DNA from: Adiantum capillus-veneris | Taxonomy: Eukaryota; Streptophyta; Polypodiopsida; Polypodiales; Pteridaceae | Assembly (NCBI GenBank): GCA_014529385.2 | Contig: CM043949.1 | Span: forward strand, 111,974,477-112,034,476 | Direction: 5' to 3' | DNA: 60,000 bases | Shown here: piece by piece, positions 57,131-60,000 of the stretch | Layout of the letters: each line of letters begins with the position of its first letter | How positions within the stretch are numbered: the stretch's first letter is position 1 | Made by a program: the position numbers and the translations under genes | The notes under the pieces: generated by a model | What the model saw: only the letters and a program-made list of their open reading frames with translations | Told to the model about the DNA's origin: nothing | Databases searched by the model: none

Positions 57131-59046
57131 CCAAAAAGAAAGCCACTTTAATCATATTTGCCTATGCGGTTCAGGATGTCTAACCATATACTCTCACATA
57201 AGTTTATGGCCATCTAATAGTTAAAATAAACTCATCAAAATAAACCATAAATCATACATAAACAGCTCGGTTAACTCATGACGTGATATGGTACCCCCCC
57301 TTGGTAGCATCCCTATACGTTGGTGCAACCAAAGTTGGTCCATGCCAGGAAGGGTGACAAGCAGTGCTATGGATGCTAGCAGGTGCATGGTGGCGAGATA
57401 AAGCAGGTGGGAAAGTCCTTGGCATATCAGTGGGGCAGCGGAAATGTATGTCTAAAGTGGTTTTTTAGGCCAAGGGGCCTTCAAATTGGGATAATTGGGA
57501 TGGCAGAACAAAGTGTCCAAAATGTAGGGAATGTGCCTTGGAATGTAGGGTTCAAGATGCTCTTGAGGCTCCTCCAGACGGCTCATCAAACGGAGCTTCA
57601 GTGTGAAAGATGTGCCAGTTCGAAGTTGGAAGGTCTTGCAGATCCCCGACGGGCACGTGAGATGGGGACAGATAGCCCGAGCTAGAATGCACAAGCAAGT
57701 GTGTAAAGCTCAATTTGTGGAGCATGCCGATCTTTTCGGATCACTATTTGGAGCTCAGACGTGCAAGTTATGGGCCGACGAAGTTTTCAAGTGGAACAGT
57801 TGTGGGCTCGTTGTACGACAGTGGTAGGCGCATCGATAGGGGGTTTGTTAAGCTCGCTAAGGTTCTCAAGAAAAAAATGCACATGATGTGAGGAATTAGC
57901 CGTAATTTATGGATCGTTTATCAGGACCAGGGTCGGCTAGATACGCCAAGGTCAATGGGAGGCGATCACAAATATGTTTCCATTTTCTGGCAGTTTCGAT
58001 TGACGGCCTCGAAAAAGATTGAAGTCGAGAAAATTTCTCATGGTTTCGAACCAGTAGGATGACATTCCAATGGATGGACGTGATGGGTGTTTGGCAAGCC
58101 CAAGTGTACGAAGCACCGACCACGTGTGGAAACCTTTACTTGAAAATCTCTTTATTGTAGCTTAACTTCAAAAGTAAAAGATGGTTGGGGTTTGGGAAGG
58201 GAAAAAAAGAAGAATAAGCAAAGTAGAACTAAGCTGAGCCATGGAGCCTTTAAAAGCCTTTAGAATTATTTTATAAGGAAAAAAAAGGGGAAACCCTTTT
58301 TAGAAAAAGGGGCAAAAGAAGAAGGAGGGCAACGACTGCGCTTGGGAATAAGTTTTTTGGAGGAGGCTTTTGGCTTGGAGAGAGAAGCGAGGAAAAAAGA
58401 GGGGTTTTTTTTGGGGGGCGAAGGAACAAGGCAAGCTTCGGTAGATGGTCGGCTTCTTTGCAGGCTTGGTTGAGGGCAAGGCAAGGCCAAGGAGTGACTC
58501 TTGAAGAAAGGGCTTTCGGACGATGAGAGCTCGGAAGTAAAGGAGCTCACTTGCATGCGTGCGTGGCTCGACAACGAAAGCAGGAGGAAGAAGTCGATTC
58601 TCGACGATTGCACCAATGAGGGTTGTCATCCGTGATCAGTTTTTTATGCCCATCGAGGCTGTGTTGACGAGGCTGTTTGTACCAAGTTGTGCTGAGAAAA
58701 GGAAAGCAAGGATTGCTCTTCTGCACCTCTTGTGCTTGTGTCCGCGGTGTCAGATGTGTGTGTAGGCAAGTGTGCCCCCATCGAACCGGCGGTGTCTTGT
58801 GGCAAAGAGAAAGAACGAGGTTTTTAGTGTGCAAGGGAAGCTCAAAAGTGTATCATGAGGTGTATATGTGTTCGATCGTGGTCTTATATTGTGTGGTTGA
58901 CTCGAGAGGTGTGTAAGCGGTGATCGGCTAGCAAGAAAGAGAATTTTTGAAGGTGAATCCTAGTGGATTGGGGTGTTGTGTTTACCGTGGGCTGTAGAGA
59001 GGCAAGCTACTTGTGGCTCGGGTGTGTTCACCTTTCCCCCTATCCA
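57131..59046. other. LTR remnants and probable 5' LTR of the next Ty3 element
   Basis: 57131-57290 looks like the continuation of the LTR interrupted at 54648. From there to 59046 no gene is recognised; because a primer-binding site follows at 59052, much of it is probably a long 5' LTR on the + strand ending TATCCA. Its start was not found. Purine-rich low-complexity DNA occurs at 58260-58420. Confidence 0.45.
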
Positions 59047-59051
59047 TCTTC

Positions 59052-59065
59052 TGGTGCCACCACGG
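59052..59065 (+). other. Primer-binding site of the right-hand Ty3 element
   Basis: TGGTGCCACCACGG, preceded by CTATCCATCTTC. It resembles the site of the gag-only element (TGGTGACCACGATG) and lies 60 bp before a gag start. Confidence 0.65.
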
Positions 59066-59124
59066 AGGAGCACGCTGATTGCTCCCTTCAGTGAAGGAAA
59101 ATATAGGTTTTCATATAGGTAAGG

Positions 59125-59966
59125 ATGGCGTCCCAAAGCTATGGTCCGATTTTTACAGGTGAAGAGAATCCAGACGAATGACTTGCAGATTTTGAATTGT
59201 ACATGTTGTCTTTGCAAATGCCTAATGAGGACAGCAAGATGCAAACCTTCCCTTTGTTGATGCGCGGAAAGGCCAAACTATGGTTGGAAGATTTGGAGAT
59301 TGAGCCAAGATAAGCATGGCCGGCTCTACGGGCAAGATTTTTGCATGATTTTCATAAAGAAGCTTCTCCAATTGAAATGGATGTGAAGCTAAAGGCTCTA
59401 AAGCAGGATGTAGGTGAGGAATTTAGCTTGTTCCTGGATCGTTTTGAAGCATGTTGGGCAGAGTTAGCAGCAGCTATGCAACTAGCCAATGGTGAGTACC
59501 TCAAATTGGATAAGTTTATGGCATGCTTACATCCAAAGGTGAGAGAGAAAGTGGACTTTGAAAGCCCAGAGAACTACAATGGGGCAGTGGAAATTGCAAG
59601 GTCAAAAAGTAGAAATTTTAAAAAAAGATAGAGCAGGGCATAGCAGGTTATGAAGCAATGGCACCTGTTCAACCACAAAGCCCTAGAGAGTCAACTCAAG
59701 AGGAAAATCAAGGGAATAGGGCTACGATTGCTATTTCGCAGCAGTGGATACGTACGGTTCAGGATCTATCAGAGCAGATGTAAGAGCTTCGATTGAGTGT
59801 AATGGACAGGGGACAGCCGAGAGGAGCAAGGGGTAGGGCAAGGCCTCTACCTGGAAGATGCTATAATTGTGGCGAAGAAGGGCATTATGCACCTAACTGT
59901 CCCCATCCGGTGAGGGAAAGAGGTGGTATCTACCCATTGTTTGGCAGAGGGAGAGGCCAAGCATAG
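59125..59966 (+). pseudogene. Ty3 gag with zinc knuckle, decayed, continues past the window
   Basis: Starts MASQSYGPIFTGEENPDE. TGA replaces an expected Trp at 59179, then LADFELYMLSLQMP. TAA follows near 59311, then an open stretch with FLHDFHKEASPIEMDVKLKA, DVGEEFSLFLDRFEACWAEL and LDKFMACLHPKVREKVDFES, a typical retrotransposon gag domain. A run of A near 59620 shifts the frame, after which CYNCGEEGHYAPNC (about 59849-59890) is an exact CX2CX4HX4C zinc knuckle amid Arg/Gly-rich sequence. Pol should follow beyond 60000. Confidence 0.85.
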
Positions 59967-60000
59967 TTTAATGGCCCAAGGGAGCAGGTAGTCGAGAATC

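Overview
This window is nuclear DNA of a land plant. It has a spliced CstF50-type WD40 gene with one 2-kb intron, plant Ty3 and Ty1/copia retrotransposons whose primer-binding sites fit initiator tRNA-Met, a plant-style hAT transposon, an interstitial CCCTAAA block and very many (CA)n and (GA)n microsatellites. Repeat density and gene sparsity suggest a large genome; a fern is my best guess, but it is an inference.

Layout. 1-4264: last five exons of CstF50 on the + strand; upstream exons lie outside the window. 4265-13900: gene-free DNA with microsatellites, a four-copy array of about 250 bp (7340-8360), an 81-bp triplicate (8672-8912), and the 3' end of a Ty3-like element on the minus strand (10800-12350). 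13929-24478: the most unusual object, a retroelement of about 9.6 kb on the + strand. It has 1.8-kb terminal direct repeats, a long leader, ORF1 with an RG-rich tail, and ORF2 with a Penelope/telomerase-like reverse transcriptase. A flanking direct duplication of at least 311 bp bounds it on both sides. 24900-31700: decayed minus-strand Ty3 elements (integrase, RNase H, RT, accessory coiled-coil protein). 31700-35700: long (CA)n tracts, unrecognised DNA and a palindrome that recurs three times. 35745-52740: a nest on the minus strand. A Ty3 element (primer-binding site at 52716, gag, protease, RT, truncated RNase H, integrase C-terminus, accessory ORFs) is interrupted by a 3576-bp hAT transposon with an 8-bp target duplication. 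A gag-protease-only copia remnant lies at 39246-42559. 54649-57125: a structurally complete non-autonomous LTR element carrying only gag, with 400-bp LTRs and a 5-bp target duplication. 57131-60000: leader and decayed gag of a further + strand Ty3 element that runs off the window.

Only CstF50 looks like a working host gene. Everything else is mobile DNA, mostly broken by stops, frameshifts, deletions and nesting. Candidates for something little described are the Penelope-like element (long flanking duplication, switchable hairpins after the RT, antisense ORF in the terminal repeats) and two accessory protein families that recur in separate Ty3 elements.
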